64,000 bases of DNA from Halopseudomonas yangmingensis (GCF_900114825.1 NZ_FOUI01000001.1:124001-188000); one strand, 5' to 3'; numbered from the stretch's first letter, positions 1 to 9,271 are shown. Notes: generated by a model from the letters alone, not told the origin. Numbers and translations are program-made.

Positions 1-962
1 TGCGGCGAGACGCCCAGCGGTAGCGGTCCTGGGTTGACCACTTCCAGCCGGTCTGGATGCAGATTCAAGAAAATGTCGCCGCGCTGGGTGTAAGGACGAT
101 GTACTAACGCGTTGACCAGCAATTCGCGCACCACGATTTCATCGAAGGCAGGCACGTTCTGGCGGTACAGGCCATCGGGCAGCTCGTAGCGCTCGCGGAA
201 GTCAGGCACCTCCTGCCAGACCGCTTCGATCAATTCCATCGGGCTTTGCGTGTGGTCGTCCCAAGCCAGCTTGTTGACCTTCTGCCCGTGCTCGTCGTAC
301 TTGATGAACTGGATGACCGGAGCGGTGGTCAGTTGAGCGCGATGATGCTGGCGACCGAGACTGAGCACGCCCAGATTGGTGAGGTTCGGCCCTTGTGCGA
401 GCTGATAGTGATCGAGCAGTTCGTCGTCAGACTTCTCCTTCACAGACGGCTTGACGCGATCCGATGCGCGCAAGGCTGCAAGCAGCTTGTCGCGTTTGGC
501 GACATCAATCTCGGTACGTGGAACATGCAAGGTGGTTTGCGTTTCCCATGGCAATGCGGAACGCTCGCTGGCGAGGCGCATAACGTCATCACCCGTCACG
601 GGCTTGCTTTGATCGGCAACGCGCAGGAAGTAGCGGCCGTCCGTGGTGGATGCAACGGCCATGGCACGCGGAATTCGCAATTCGATGTATTGGCCGCCAT
701 TCGGGGCGATGGTGACACCCGGCAGCACCGTCACGTTGACCGTGCGCTCTGCCAGCTTGCGACGCAGTATGTCTGGCAGGTCTGGAGGGACACGCTGATC
801 GGCGGGAGGCTCGCTCTGGCCATCCTCGATCCCCAGCAGTAGGCGGCCACCGGTTGCATTGGCAAAAGCAATACAATCCTTGGCGATTTCGTTCCAGTCC
901 GCCGTCTTGCCGATCACAGCCCGCAAGGACTTCTGGTCAAGGAGTTGCCCTTCCAAGCTCAC
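1..962 (-). CDS. AlbA_2/Schlafen-type ATP-binding protein, C-terminus beyond window
   Basis: My reading of the minus strand gives one uninterrupted frame from a GTG at 962 to the left edge, about 320 residues. AGGGAAAGG lies just upstream of the GTG. The N-terminal part (about 20-120) resembles AlbA_2 (Schlafen-like) domains: NEIAKDCIAFANATGGRLLL followed by a GIEDG turn. Near the left edge DEIVVRELLVNALVHRPY followed by DIFLN resembles the N-box of a GHKL-type ATPase (HATPase_c_4). This AlbA_2 plus GHKL layout is known from COG2865 proteins, often found in genomic islands and near restriction or other defence genes. The HTH remnant lies 22 bp upstream. Function is unknown; a defence or regulatory role is inference from family and context. 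Confidence 0.75.
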   Translation of the reverse strand, partial: MSLEGQLLDQKSLRAVIGKTADWNEIAKDCIAFANATGGRLLLGIEDGQSEPPADQRVPPDLPDILRRKLAERTVNVTVLPGVTIAPNGGQYIELRIPRAMAVASTTDGRYFLRVADQSKPVTGDDVMRLASERSALPWETQTTLHVPRTEIDVAKRDKLLAALRASDRVKPSVKEKSDDELLDHYQLAQGPNLTNLGVLSLGRQHHRAQLTTAPVIQFIKYDEHGQKVNKLAWDDHTQSPMELIEAVWQEVPDFRERYELPDGLYRQNVPAFDEIVVRELLVNALVHRPYTQRGDIFLNLHPDRLEVVNPGPLPLGVSP

Positions 963-984
963 GCGTCACCTTTCCCTGTTGGAT

Positions 985-1161
985 TCATTTTTGTTCGCTC
1001 CCATTGCCCGATTCTTCATCGGCACCTCCCGCTCGCACCCACTCATCCACCTCGGAGAGCTGGAGCTTCCACAGTCGCCCTACGCGGTGCGCGGGCAGCC
1101 CCTTGCGCTCGCGCCAGCGGGACACGGTGTCCTTGGCCACGCCGGGCGCCCATTCCCTCAC
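985..1161 (-). pseudogene. 5'-truncated excisionase-like helix-turn-helix gene
   Basis: The readable part, GVAKDTVSRWRERKGLPAHR then VGRLWKLQLSEVDEWVR, is the second half of an excisionase/MerR-type HTH (HTH_17). The first helix, normally ending in a leucine before GVAKDTV, is missing. In its place are four to six unrelated residues, and two bases further upstream comes the stop codon of the phosphoketolase-like gene. A GTG at 1161 or an ATG at 1212 inside the neighbour could open the frame, but neither restores the domain. I read this as a gene cut at a recombination or deletion junction. Such HTH proteins commonly precede AlbA_2 or restriction genes, which fits the gene on its left. Confidence 0.65.
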
Positions 1162-1162
1162 C

Positions 1163-3577
1163 TCACCCCGTCTGCCGCAGGATATGCGGGTTGCCCATGC
1201 CCTGTACGGCAAACCATTCCTGCTCGTCCAGCCAGGTCAGCGGGTCCACTTCGCAGACTTCGGCGGCGGCGGCCAGTACGTGGGCCCAGCTGCAGCGGTT
1301 GGCAAACAGCATGCCGTCCTCGTCCAGGGTGCCGCCGCGGTTGATGTAGCCGAGCACGCGGCTGTGGTGATCGCCGAGCAGGCCGGCCAGGTGTCCGCGC
1401 AGCACTTCCGGGCGGGTATGTACCGCCGCGACCCGGCGGGTCAGGCTGGCCGGGAACAGTGCCTCGATCTGTTCGGTGCTGGCGCAGTAGCGCGCTTCGT
1501 GCTTGTCGCGGGGCTGGCGGAAACGTCCCGGTTCCTGCAGGTACAGCAGCCGCCAGGCATGCCCGCGCTCGCGCAGGCGCTGGGCGGCGCGCAGGCATTC
1601 GCCGAGCTGGTAGCTGCCGCAGGCAATCAGCATTACCGGCTCGCCATGGCCGTCATGCTGATCCATCAGCAGTGCGCCGTCTTCGGCCAGTTGCTGCGCC
1701 TGCTGGGCATTCAGCAGGCTTGGGCGGTCGCGCTTGGCAATCACCAGGCAGCTGAGCCGGCCGCGCTCGCTGAACACCGCCGGCAGCAGCGCCAGGGTGC
1801 TGTTGTGGTCGGCGGGGAAGGCCACGCGCATGACGTCGTGCATCTCGCCGAGTAGCGCTTCGCAGAAGGTGGTGTCCTGGTGTGATTGTTCGTTCTTGCC
1901 GTTTTCCCAGGTGTGCGAGGTGGCAATCAGCGGGAAGCCGAGCCAGCCGGCCGGGCGTCCGACCTCTTTCTGGTGGCGGGCGAAGATCAGTTCCTGGCGC
2001 ACCGCGCCGAGCATCTTCACGCAGAACGCCTCGTAGCTGGCGACCAGGTTCAGGCCGGCCTTGTTGGCCAGGCAGGCAGATACCACGGCTTCCTCGTTGA
2101 GCGCGGTGATCACCCGGCCATGCACGTCCTCCAGCTCGCTTTCCGGTTCGCTGACCCGGTGGCGCAGTGCCTTGAGCACGCCGCCGAGGCGGTTGCTGGC
2201 CAGTTCATCCGGGTTACCGACCCGTGCGCGCAGCTGCGGGTTGGCTTGCACCAGGTCGACAAAGAAGCGGTCAACCGCCTGCATCGCCGAGCCCTGCTGT
2301 TCGCTCCAGTGCAGTTTCGGCAGCTCCGGTGCCGGCGGCTGGCGGCGTGCCAGCGGGTGGTCACGCTCCAGCGGGCGTTGTTGCTGGTCATGGCTGCACA
2401 GGCTGTGGCGCGCCTCCTGCAGCTGCTGCGGGTCGACCCATAGCTGCGCCGCATGCTGGTTGAACAGGCTGCGCGCGTGTTCGTCATGCCGCGGGTTGCC
2501 CGGCAGTGGCAGGTTATGCGCGGCATTTTCGCCGGCGCCATAAAAGCCGAAGCCCTTGGTGGTTTCGGCAATCGCATAGGGGATCGGCAGCGGATAGCGC
2601 AGCACGCCGTGCCGGTATTCCTCGACGCGGCGTGCCAGTCGCTGCTCCATTTCAAACAGGGTGCAGACAAAGGCGGCCGGATCACGTCCGTCAAAGCGGA
2701 TCGGGTCGAAGCCGCAGGCGCGCAGGTGTTCGCAGAAGCCGTCCAGCCCGCGTGAGGTGCCCAGCTCGGTGCGCTGCTCGATGCGTCGGCCATTGGCGAT
2801 CATGACCGCCAGCGCGACGCCGCTGTCCTCGGCGCGCCACCAGCGCGGAATCCAGTCGCTGCCGCGCTGTTCCTCGGCGGCGCCATCGGAGAGAAAGGCC
2901 ACCAGGGTTTCGCCGGGCAGCGGCATGTGCGCGTATTGCAGTTCGGCAAAGCCGAGGTAGCCGCCTTCGATAATGCCGCCGGCGGTGTGCGGGTTGACGT
3001 GGCTGCCCAGCGGCGCTGCCGGGCGGCCGTCGGGCTGCTGGGCATAGCCGTAGAAGTCGCGCAGCAGGTGCTCAAGCCCTTCCTCGCCAAGGTAGCGCTC
3101 GGCCTGCTCCGGGTGCAGGTTGCCGGTCAGCACGTTCAGCGCATCAATCGCCGCTACGCAATGTCCCTGGCCCATCAGCCAGCTACGGGTGTTGCCGGTC
3201 AGGTTGTTCAGCGCCAGATAGGCGGCATAGCCCGGCACCATGTTCAGTGCGCCGCCGGTGTGTCCTTCCGGGCGTGACTTGAAATCCTCGGCGGCCATGG
3301 CGCGGCCATCCAGGTGGCAGCGCTTGGCGTAGGTCATGTGCACCACCAGCCACAGGCCGGCACTGGTCAGCAGGTCAAGTGCGCGCAGTTGCCGGTAGAC
3401 GCTCGCCAGGTCCGGCTGGCAGCCGGACTGCACCAGCTGGTGGGCCATGCGATAGGCCGCTGCCTGGGTCTGTGGCAGGTGGCTGATCACCCCGTGGCCA
3501 TCGCGCCACCGGGCAAATGCCGGCTGCTCGCTGGCGTGCTGGTCGAGGGTTGCCTGATCGGGCAGCAACTGGCTCAT
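1163..3577 (-). CDS. Phosphoketolase-family ThDP enzyme
   Basis: 804 residues, starting at the ATG at 3577, which has GGGAG 8 bases upstream; a longer frame to 3721 is not needed. The protein matches the XFP phosphoketolase family in length and order: N-terminal ThDP-binding half (SWLMGQGHCVAAIDALN; later FLSDGAAEEQ and VMIANGRR), a central XFP part, and a C-terminal domain ending GNPHIL. Family members split xylulose 5-phosphate or fructose 6-phosphate with phosphate into acetyl phosphate and an aldose phosphate. Pseudomonas homologues are often labelled xylulose 5-phosphate 3-epimerase, so the exact reaction is uncertain. SDG replaces the usual GDG of ThDP sites. No acetate kinase gene is nearby. 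It is divergent from prfB, and its 3' end touches the HTH remnant. Confidence 0.8.
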   Translation of the reverse strand: MSQLLPDQATLDQHASEQPAFARWRDGHGVISHLPQTQAAAYRMAHQLVQSGCQPDLASVYRQLRALDLLTSAGLWLVVHMTYAKRCHLDGRAMAAEDFKSRPEGHTGGALNMVPGYAAYLALNNLTGNTRSWLMGQGHCVAAIDALNVLTGNLHPEQAERYLGEEGLEHLLRDFYGYAQQPDGRPAAPLGSHVNPHTAGGIIEGGYLGFAELQYAHMPLPGETLVAFLSDGAAEEQRGSDWIPRWWRAEDSGVALAVMIANGRRIEQRTELGTSRGLDGFCEHLRACGFDPIRFDGRDPAAFVCTLFEMEQRLARRVEEYRHGVLRYPLPIPYAIAETTKGFGFYGAGENAAHNLPLPGNPRHDEHARSLFNQHAAQLWVDPQQLQEARHSLCSHDQQQRPLERDHPLARRQPPAPELPKLHWSEQQGSAMQAVDRFFVDLVQANPQLRARVGNPDELASNRLGGVLKALRHRVSEPESELEDVHGRVITALNEEAVVSACLANKAGLNLVASYEAFCVKMLGAVRQELIFARHQKEVGRPAGWLGFPLIATSHTWENGKNEQSHQDTTFCEALLGEMHDVMRVAFPADHNSTLALLPAVFSERGRLSCLVIAKRDRPSLLNAQQAQQLAEDGALLMDQHDGHGEPVMLIACGSYQLGECLRAAQRLRERGHAWRLLYLQEPGRFRQPRDKHEARYCASTEQIEALFPASLTRRVAAVHTRPEVLRGHLAGLLGDHHSRVLGYINRGGTLDEDGMLFANRCSWAHVLAAAAEVCEVDPLTWLDEQEWFAVQGMGNPHILRQTG

Positions 3578-3703
3578 GGGTAATACTCCCTGGTTGATCG
3601 CCGTGGTTGAACGGACAGTGTAGGTGCTGACGTGCGCAGTGCGCTGATCTGCATCAAAATGCGCGCAAACGCCTTGCCGAAGGGTATCACCGACCACCGA
3701 CAA

Positions 3704-3733
3704 TTCCATGCCGGGTAGCAATTCCGTTACAAT
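3704..3733 (+). promoter_or_regulatory. Possible sigma-70 promoter of prfB
   Basis: TACAAT at 3728-3733 is a good -10 element 32 bases before the prfB ATG. The best upstream hexamer is TTCCAT at 3704-3709, 18 bp away, and is weak. Position supports the call; the -35 does not. Confidence 0.35.
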
Positions 3734-3765
3734 GCCGCCTTTTTCCCGAGCGGACTCTCTGACCT

Positions 3766-4861
3766 ATGGAAATCAACCCGATTCTGAACAGCATCAAAGA
3801 TCTGCGTGGTCGTTCCGAGACCATCAGGGGGTATCTTTGACTACGATCACAAGCGTGATCGACTGACCGAAGTAGAGCGCGAGCTGGAAGATCCGAGCGT
3901 CTGGAACGACCCGGAGCGCGCGCAGAACCTGGGCCGCGAGCGTGCCCAGCTGGCGCAGATTGTCGAGACCCTGGACCAGATGCATTCCGGTCTGGCGGAT
4001 GCCTCCGAGCTGCTGGAAATGGCCGCCGAGGAAGGCGACGAAGGCGCAGTCAATGATGTGGTGGTTGAGCTGGACCGTCTGCGCGAGGCGCTGGAAAAGC
4101 TCGAATTCCGCCGCATGTTCAGCGGCGAGATGGACGCCAACAACTGCTACCTGGACATCCAGGCCGGCTCCGGCGGCACCGAGGCGCAGGACTGGGCCAA
4201 CATGCTGCTGCGCATGTACCTGCGCTGGGCCGACAAGCACGACTTTGAAACCGAGATTGTAGAATTGTCCGAGGGCGAGGTCGCCGGCATCAAGAGCGCC
4301 ACCGTGCACGTGCGCGGCGAGTATGCGTTTGGCTGGCTGCGCACCGAAATCGGCGTGCACCGGCTGGTGCGCAAGAGCCCGTTCGACTCCGGCAACCGCC
4401 GGCATACCTCGTTCTGCGCGGTGTTTGCCTCGCCGGAAATCGACGACAACATCGAGATCGACATCAATCCGGCCGATCTGCGGGTGGATACCTACCGTTC
4501 CTCGGGTGCCGGTGGCCAGCACGTCAACACCACCGACTCGGCGATCCGTATCACCCACGTGCCGACCAATACCGTGGTCAGCTGTCAGAACCAGCGCTCG
4601 CAGCACGCCAACCGCGATACCGCGATGAAGATGCTGCGTGCCAAGCTGTATGAACTGGAAATGCAGAAGCGCAACGCCGCCGCCCAGGCCCTGGAAGACA
4701 CCAAGTCGGACATCGGCTGGGGGCACCAGATCCGCTCCTATGTACTGGATCAGTCGCGGATCAAGGATCTGCGTACCGGTATCGAGCGCAGCGACTGCGA
4801 CAAGGTGCTGGATGGCGACCTCGACGAATATATCGAGGCCAGTCTGAAGCAGGGGCTGTAA
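3766..4861 (+). CDS. prfB: Peptide chain release factor 2 (programmed +1 frameshift)
   Basis: RF2 recognises UGA and UAA stop codons and triggers peptide release. The gene begins at the ATG at 3766, reads 24 sense codons, meets an in-frame TGA at 3838-3840 and continues in the +1 frame from GAC at 3839. The joined product is 364 residues, the usual RF2 length. The stop-codon recognition tripeptide SPF is near residue 204 and the catalytic GGQ near 249, in [20 protein letters not shown]. Automated callers may start this gene at 3806, which loses the true N-terminus. lysS follows 77 bp downstream, as in many proteobacteria, suggesting cotranscription. Confidence 0.96.
3826..3841 (+). promoter_or_regulatory. 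prfB autoregulatory +1 frameshift site
   Basis: AGGGGGTATCTTTGAC contains all parts of the classical signal. There is a Shine-Dalgarno-like AGGGGG, then CTT as slippery codon, then UGA followed by C (a poor termination context). When RF2 is scarce, ribosomes slip from CTT to TTT and make full-length RF2. The element is identical in layout to the E. coli site. Confidence 0.95.
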
Positions 4862-4938
4862 TCCCTTTGCTGTAGGCGGCAAGGGAAGCCCTCCATGCTT
4901 CCCAATAACCAAGACCATGATGTGAGCGACGATCCGAG

Positions 4939-6444
4939 ATGAGCGACCAACAGACCGACCAGCAGCAACAGCAGCATGAAGAAAACAGCCTGATTGCCCT
5001 GCGCAAGGAAAAGCTGGCTGCCGAGCGGGCCAAGGGCAATGCCTTCCCCAACCAGTTCCGCCGTGACAGCTACGCCGGCGATCTGCAGAAAACCTATGCC
5101 GAGCACGGCAAGGAGCAGCTGGAAGCGGCGGCGATTCCGGTCAAGGTCGCCGGGCGCATCATGCTCAACCGTGGCGCCTTTATGGTGATCCAGGACATGA
5201 GCGGGCGCATCCAGGTGTATGTCGACCGCAAGGGCCTGCCGGCCGAGACACTGGAAGCCATCAAGCACTGGGACATGGGCGACATCATCGGCGCCGAGGG
5301 CACCCTGGCGCGCTCCGGCAAGGGCGATCTGTATGTGCACATGACCGCCGTGCAACTGCTGACCAAGTCGCTGCGCCCGCTGCCGGACAAGTTCCACGGT
5401 CTGACCGACACCGAGCAGCGTTACCGTCAGCGCTATGTCGACCTGATGGTCAACGAGGAAACCCGCCACACCTTCCAGGTGCGCTCGCAGGTGATTTCCC
5501 ATATCCGTCGTTTCCTGGCCGAGCGCAATTTCCTCGAAGTTGAAACCCCGATGCTGCAGACCATCCCCGGTGGTGCGGCGGCCAAACCGTTCGAAACCCA
5601 TCACAACGCGCTGGACCTGCCAATGTTCCTGCGTATCGCCCCGGAGCTGTACCTGAAGCGGCTGGTGGTTGGTGGCTTCGAGCGGGTCTTCGAGATCAAC
5701 CGCAACTTCCGCAACGAGGGCGTCTCGACCCGGCACAACCCCGAGTTCACCATGCTCGAGTTCTACCAGGCCTATGCCGATTATGAAGACAACATGGACC
5801 TGACCGAGGAACTGTTCCGCGAGTTGGCCATGGCGGTGCTGGGTACTACCGAGGTGCCCTACCAGGGCAAGCTGTTCGATTTCGGCAAGCCGTTCGCGCG
5901 GATGTCGGTGTTCGACTCGATCCTGCACTTCAATCCCGAGATCAGCGCCGAGGACCTGCGCGACCTGGACAAGTGCCGGGCGATCGCGAAAAAGGCCGGT
6001 GCCGACGTCAAGGGCTTCGAGGGCCTGGGCAAGCTGCAGACCATGGTGTTCGAGGAACTGGTCGAGCACCAACTGGAGCAGCCGACCTTTATCACCCGCT
6101 ACCCGTTCGAGGTCTCGCCGCTGGCGCGCCGCAGTGATGACGATCCGAGCGTGACCGACCGTTTCGAGTTGTTTATCGGTGGCCGCGAGATTGCCAATGC
6201 CTATTCCGAGCTGAACGATGCCGAGGATCAGGCCGAGCGCTTCCACGCCCAGGTGGCCGACAAGGACGCCGGTGATGACGAGGCCATGCACTACGACGCC
6301 GACTTTGTGCGTGCGCTGGAATACGGCATGCCGCCGACCGCCGGCGAGGGCATCGGTATCGACCGTCTGGTGATGCTGCTGACCGACTCGCCGTCGATCC
6401 GCGATGTGATCCTGTTCCCGCACATGCGGCCGGAGCATCACTGA
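4939..6444 (+). CDS. lysS: Lysyl-tRNA synthetase, class II
   Basis: 501 residues. The enzyme charges tRNA-Lys in the cytoplasm. The order is typical: a glutamine-rich N-terminal extension, an OB-fold anticodon-binding domain (about 65-170), then the class II catalytic core. Motif 2 is visible as [20 protein letters not shown] and motif 3 as [20 protein letters not shown], ending LFPHMRPE. The ATG at 4939 follows GATCCGAG. It sits directly behind prfB. A 563-residue open frame on the opposite strand is a shadow of this gene. Confidence 0.97.
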   Translation: MSDQQTDQQQQQHEENSLIALRKEKLAAERAKGNAFPNQFRRDSYAGDLQKTYAEHGKEQLEAAAIPVKVAGRIMLNRGAFMVIQDMSGRIQVYVDRKGLPAETLEAIKHWDMGDIIGAEGTLARSGKGDLYVHMTAVQLLTKSLRPLPDKFHGLTDTEQRYRQRYVDLMVNEETRHTFQVRSQVISHIRRFLAERNFLEVETPMLQTIPGGAAAKPFETHHNALDLPMFLRIAPELYLKRLVVGGFERVFEINRNFRNEGVSTRHNPEFTMLEFYQAYADYEDNMDLTEELFRELAMAVLGTTEVPYQGKLFDFGKPFARMSVFDSILHFNPEISAEDLRDLDKCRAIAKKAGADVKGFEGLGKLQTMVFEELVEHQLEQPTFITRYPFEVSPLARRSDDDPSVTDRFELFIGGREIANAYSELNDAEDQAERFHAQVADKDAGDDEAMHYDADFVRALEYGMPPTAGEGIGIDRLVMLLTDSPSIRDVILFPHMRPEHH

Positions 6445-6560
6445 GTCGCCTTAGAACCTTTGGCGCCCTGGACTGATGTGCTGGCGCATCTGGCGACGGT
6501 CTGCCACAGGCCGTCCCCAGACGCGCCGGGATGCTTTTTCGCAGATGATGGATTTTCTGG

Positions 6561-6580
6561 ATTCCTGCCTTCGCAGGAAT
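6561..6580. repeat. Short hairpin repeat (REP-like)
   Basis: ATTCCTGC-CTTC-GCAGGAAT is a perfect 8-bp stem with a 4-base loop, followed by GACGAC. It resembles the TGGATTCC-type intergenic repeat seen many times per genome in pseudomonads and xanthomonads. Copy number cannot be seen in this window. Confidence 0.55.
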
Positions 6581-6631
6581 GACGACGAGGCGGGGTGGTT
6601 GGTTCTTAGGCAACGCCGGGCCTCGGGCGGT

Positions 6632-6731
6632 GCCGGGTAGTCCGGCAGGCGGACCGTGTCTGGCCAGGGATGGCCAGACGCGAGCCCCCAGGGATGGGTT
6701 CATGGCGTGTCCGCCAGCTGGACTGCCCGGC
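6632..6731. repeat. 100-bp nested inverted repeat element
   Basis: The left arm (6632-6654) and the reverse complement of the right arm (6709-6731) match at 20 of 23 positions. Inside lies a second perfect stem, GTCTGGCC-AGGGAT-GGCCAGAC, at 6658-6679. The two stacked hairpins suggest a repetitive intergenic element of REP or MITE type, or a structured RNA. There is no coding capacity. Confidence 0.6.
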
Positions 6732-6852
6732 CAAGCCTTGCACCGGCTTGTCAAACCCGGGTTGTCCGCAAATAAATCCCGAATCACAGCCGGCATGGCG
6801 TCTGTTCGCGGAACCCCGTAATCTTCATGCTGTGTTTTCGAAGGTAAAGAGC

Positions 6853-8136
6853 ATGGCAGTCAAACAGAGCGAGCAGTACCAGCTGGTGATCCGCAGCCTG
6901 TCGGACCGGCTGGTGGAGGCGCAGGCGCCGATTCGGGTGCTGGATGCGATCAAGTGGGATGATGGTCTGCGCGAGACGTTCTTTCGCAACCAGTGCCAGA
7001 GTCTGCCGGCGGTGGATGCCGACTATTACGCCAGCCGCCCGCTGGGCTTTGATCCGGCCGAACGCCTGCAGCTGTTCCAGGATATCGAGCGGGATATCAC
7101 CCGCCAGCTCGGCACCTTCAACCCGGTCGGCCAGATCATGCGCCGTATGTGCCGCGAATACCGCATGGTCATCCGCATGCTCGAAGGGCGCGGGACTGCC
7201 GAGTTCGGGCGGATTTCCCAGGAGTTGTACGGCTCGGCCTCCGACGCCTTCCATGCCGGCGACCCGACCATCACCGATCTGGGCATCATGCTCAGCGAAT
7301 CGCTGAGCAATATCGGCAATGACCTTGGCCGTGAACCCAAGACCATCAGCGCCGCCGACGCCGTCGACATACTGCAGGCACGGATGAACGAGGCGTTCCC
7401 CGACGACCAGGCGGTGCGCGTATTCGAATCCGACGGCATCGTCGCCGATGCCGCCGCCGGCGCCGACTACATCAAGATCCGCAGCGATGCGCTGTTCAAC
7501 CAGCGTGACCTGAACATCCTTGCGGTGCACGAGGGCATGGTGCACGTGGCCACCAGTCTGAACGGCCAGCATCAGCCGATCTGCACCTTCCTTGCCAAGG
7601 GACCGCCGTCCTCTACGGTGACCCAGGAAGGCCTGGCGATCCTGATGGAAGTGATCACCTTCAATTCCTACCCGGCGCGGCTGCGCAAGCTGACTAATCG
7701 CACCCGGGCGATTCAGCTGGCCGAGTCCGGCGCGGATTTCCTTGAGGTGTTTCGCTTCTATCAGGGCGAGGGCTACAGCGACGAGGACAGCTACACCAAT
7801 GCCAGCCGGGTGTTCCGTGGCTCGAGCGCCAACGGCTTGCCGTTTACCAAGGACCTGGCCTACCTGAAGGGCTTTATCCTTACCTACAACTACATCCAGC
7901 TGGCGGTGCGCCAGGGCAAGTTGCAGCAGATACCCCTGCTGTTCTGCGGCAAGACCACCCTGGAAGACATGCGCACCCTTGGTCAGCTGGTGGAGGAGGG
8001 GCTGGTGGTGCCGCCGCGCTACCTGCCGGCACCCTTTGCCGACCTGAATGCCCTGAGTGCCTGGATGTGCTTTTCCGGGTTCCTCACCAAGCTCAGTCTC
8101 GACCGCATCGAAGCCGACTACGCCAACATACTCTGA
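6853..8136 (+). CDS. QEGLA-motif protein (DUF1704), putative zinc carboxypeptidase
   Basis: 427 residues from the ATG at 6853, which is preceded by AAGGTAAAGAGC; a longer frame runs into the repeat region. The protein contains QEGLAILMEV, the signature of the family annotated as flavohemoglobin expression-modulating QEGLA motif protein. About 20 residues earlier it has HEGMVH, an HExxxH metal-binding pattern. DUF1704 also includes the eukaryotic tyrosine carboxypeptidases MATCAP/KIAA0895, which use HExxxH zinc sites, so peptidase activity is a reasonable inference; the bacterial substrate is unknown. The next gene starts 17 bp after the stop, suggesting a short operon. Confidence 0.8.
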   Translation: MAVKQSEQYQLVIRSLSDRLVEAQAPIRVLDAIKWDDGLRETFFRNQCQSLPAVDADYYASRPLGFDPAERLQLFQDIERDITRQLGTFNPVGQIMRRMCREYRMVIRMLEGRGTAEFGRISQELYGSASDAFHAGDPTITDLGIMLSESLSNIGNDLGREPKTISAADAVDILQARMNEAFPDDQAVRVFESDGIVADAAAGADYIKIRSDALFNQRDLNILAVHEGMVHVATSLNGQHQPICTFLAKGPPSSTVTQEGLAILMEVITFNSYPARLRKLTNRTRAIQLAESGADFLEVFRFYQGEGYSDEDSYTNASRVFRGSSANGLPFTKDLAYLKGFILTYNYIQLAVRQGKLQQIPLLFCGKTTLEDMRTLGQLVEEGLVVPPRYLPAPFADLNALSAWMCFSGFLTKLSLDRIEADYANIL

Positions 8137-8153
8137 CTCTGGGGAAGCAAAGC

Positions 8154-8480
8154 ATGTCCGAACAGCCGGAAACCAACAAACTGCCGATGATCATGACGGC
8201 TATCGGCAGCGTGATTGCCACCGTGGCGGTTTTGCACTTTTACGGGTATCTGAATTTTGTGCATGTGGATCAGCAACGTGATCTGGAAAGTTTTACTCTG
8301 AGCACGGTCGCCGATGCCGGTGGCAGCCTGCGTGGCACGCCGGCGGATTATCTGGCCGAGTGCGTGGATGGCGTACTGGTGATGCACTCGCGCCGTCACA
8401 ACGGGCTGAGTGGTGTGCTGTCCGACCAGCGCGGCCGTGTGGTGCGCTGCGAAGGCCAGGCGGTACCGGTGCGTGACTGA
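8154..8480 (+). CDS. Small inner-membrane-anchored hypothetical protein
   Basis: 108 residues from the ATG at 8154, with GGGGAAG 7-8 bases upstream. One hydrophobic segment (about residues 11-27, [21 protein letters not shown]) would anchor the N-terminus. The remainder is a small soluble domain with one cysteine near residue 63 and one near 100. I do not recognise the family. It lies between the QEGLA gene (17 bp) and ung (4 bp), so it is probably cotranscribed with both. Confidence 0.65.
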   Translation: MSEQPETNKLPMIMTAIGSVIATVAVLHFYGYLNFVHVDQQRDLESFTLSTVADAGGSLRGTPADYLAECVDGVLVMHSRRHNGLSGVLSDQRGRVVRCEGQAVPVRD

Positions 8481-8484
8481 GTCT

Positions 8485-9168
8485 ATGGCCGGGCGTGGTC
8501 TGCGTCTGGAAGCCAGCTGGAAGCAGGCGCTGGCTGACCAGTTCGAGCAGCCGTGGATGCAGCAGTTGCGCGATTTCCTGCAGGCGGAAAAGGCCGCCGG
8601 CAAGCAGATCTATCCCCCCGGCCCGCTGCTGTTCAATGCCCTCGACAGCACCCCGCTGCCCAAGGTCAAGGTGGTGATCATCGGCCAGGACCCCTATCAC
8701 GGCCCGGGGCAGGCCCATGGTCTGAGCTTTTCGGTGCCGCCGGGAGTGCCGGCACCGCCGTCGCTGCAGAACATCTTCAAGGAAATCCAGCGTGATTTCG
8801 GCTACCCGATTCCGGCCCATGGCTGCCTGCAGCACTGGGCCGAACAGGGCGTGCTGCTGCTGAATGCGGTACTGAGTGTCGAGCAGGGGCGTCCCGGCTC
8901 CCACACCAACCATGGCTGGGAACGCTTCACCTCGCGGATCATCGAGGTATTGAATGCCGAGCGTGAGCATCTGGTGTTCATGCTATGGGGCAACTACGCG
9001 CAGAAGAAAGGGGCGCACATCGACGGCCAGCGTCACTGCGTGCTGCGTTCGGTGCATCCGTCACCGCTGTCGGCGCATCGCGGCTTTATCGGCTGCGGGC
9101 ATTTCTCTGCCGCCAATGCCTGGCTTGAAAGCCATGGCCAAACGCCGATCGACTGGCGTCTGCCGTGA
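8485..9168 (+). CDS. ung: Uracil-DNA glycosylase, family 1
   Basis: 227 residues. It removes uracil from DNA to start base-excision repair. The water-activating motif [18 protein letters not shown] lies at about residue 67 and the DNA-intercalation loop [11 protein letters not shown] at about 191, both intact. The ATG at 8485 is 4 bp after the preceding stop. The start at 8410 offered by the longer frame would overlap the upstream gene and adds non-family residues. Confidence 0.95.
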   Translation: MAGRGLRLEASWKQALADQFEQPWMQQLRDFLQAEKAAGKQIYPPGPLLFNALDSTPLPKVKVVIIGQDPYHGPGQAHGLSFSVPPGVPAPPSLQNIFKEIQRDFGYPIPAHGCLQHWAEQGVLLLNAVLSVEQGRPGSHTNHGWERFTSRIIEVLNAEREHLVFMLWGNYAQKKGAHIDGQRHCVLRSVHPSPLSAHRGFIGCGHFSAANAWLESHGQTPIDWRLP

Positions 9169-9199
9169 GCTTCGCCGTGCCACAACTGTTGATAAAAGC

Positions 9200-9215
9200 T
9201 GGCCCGTTTCTTGCT
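9200..9215 (+). promoter_or_regulatory. Sigma-54 (RpoN) promoter of the fliE operon
   Basis: TGGCCCGTTTCTTGCT matches TGGCACGNNNNTTGCW with the exact GG-to-GC spacing of sigma-54 promoters. It ends 56 bases before the fliE start. In pseudomonads fliE operons are class II flagellar genes driven by RpoN with FleQ/FleR, so this is both a sequence and a context match. Confidence 0.85.
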
Positions 9216-9271
9216 GATATACCTCCGACGACAGTTGAAGCGTCAAAAATGTCACGGCCACGGAGGTTGTC

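Larger units (their letters stand above)
6445..6852. other. Gene-free interval with two inverted repeats
   Basis: This 408-base stretch between lysS and the QEGLA gene has no convincing coding frame. It contains the small hairpin repeat at 6561-6580 and the 100-bp nested inverted repeat at 6632-6731, described separately. The promoter of the next gene is presumably in the last 120 bases, but I could not pick a clear one. Confidence 0.7.

Noticed and set aside
854-1855. 333-residue plus-strand frame across the HTH remnant and phosphoketolase end
   Set aside because: Low-complexity translation with no domain, antisense to real genes; a shadow of high G+C coding sequence.
3838-3840. In-frame TGA suggesting prfB is a pseudogene
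   Set aside because: It is part of the programmed frameshift signal.
3824-4918. 364-residue frame opposite prfB
   Set aside because: Antisense shadow; prfB is unmistakable.
4750-6441. 563-residue frame opposite lysS
   Set aside because: No domain content; matches the codon-bias mirror of lysS.
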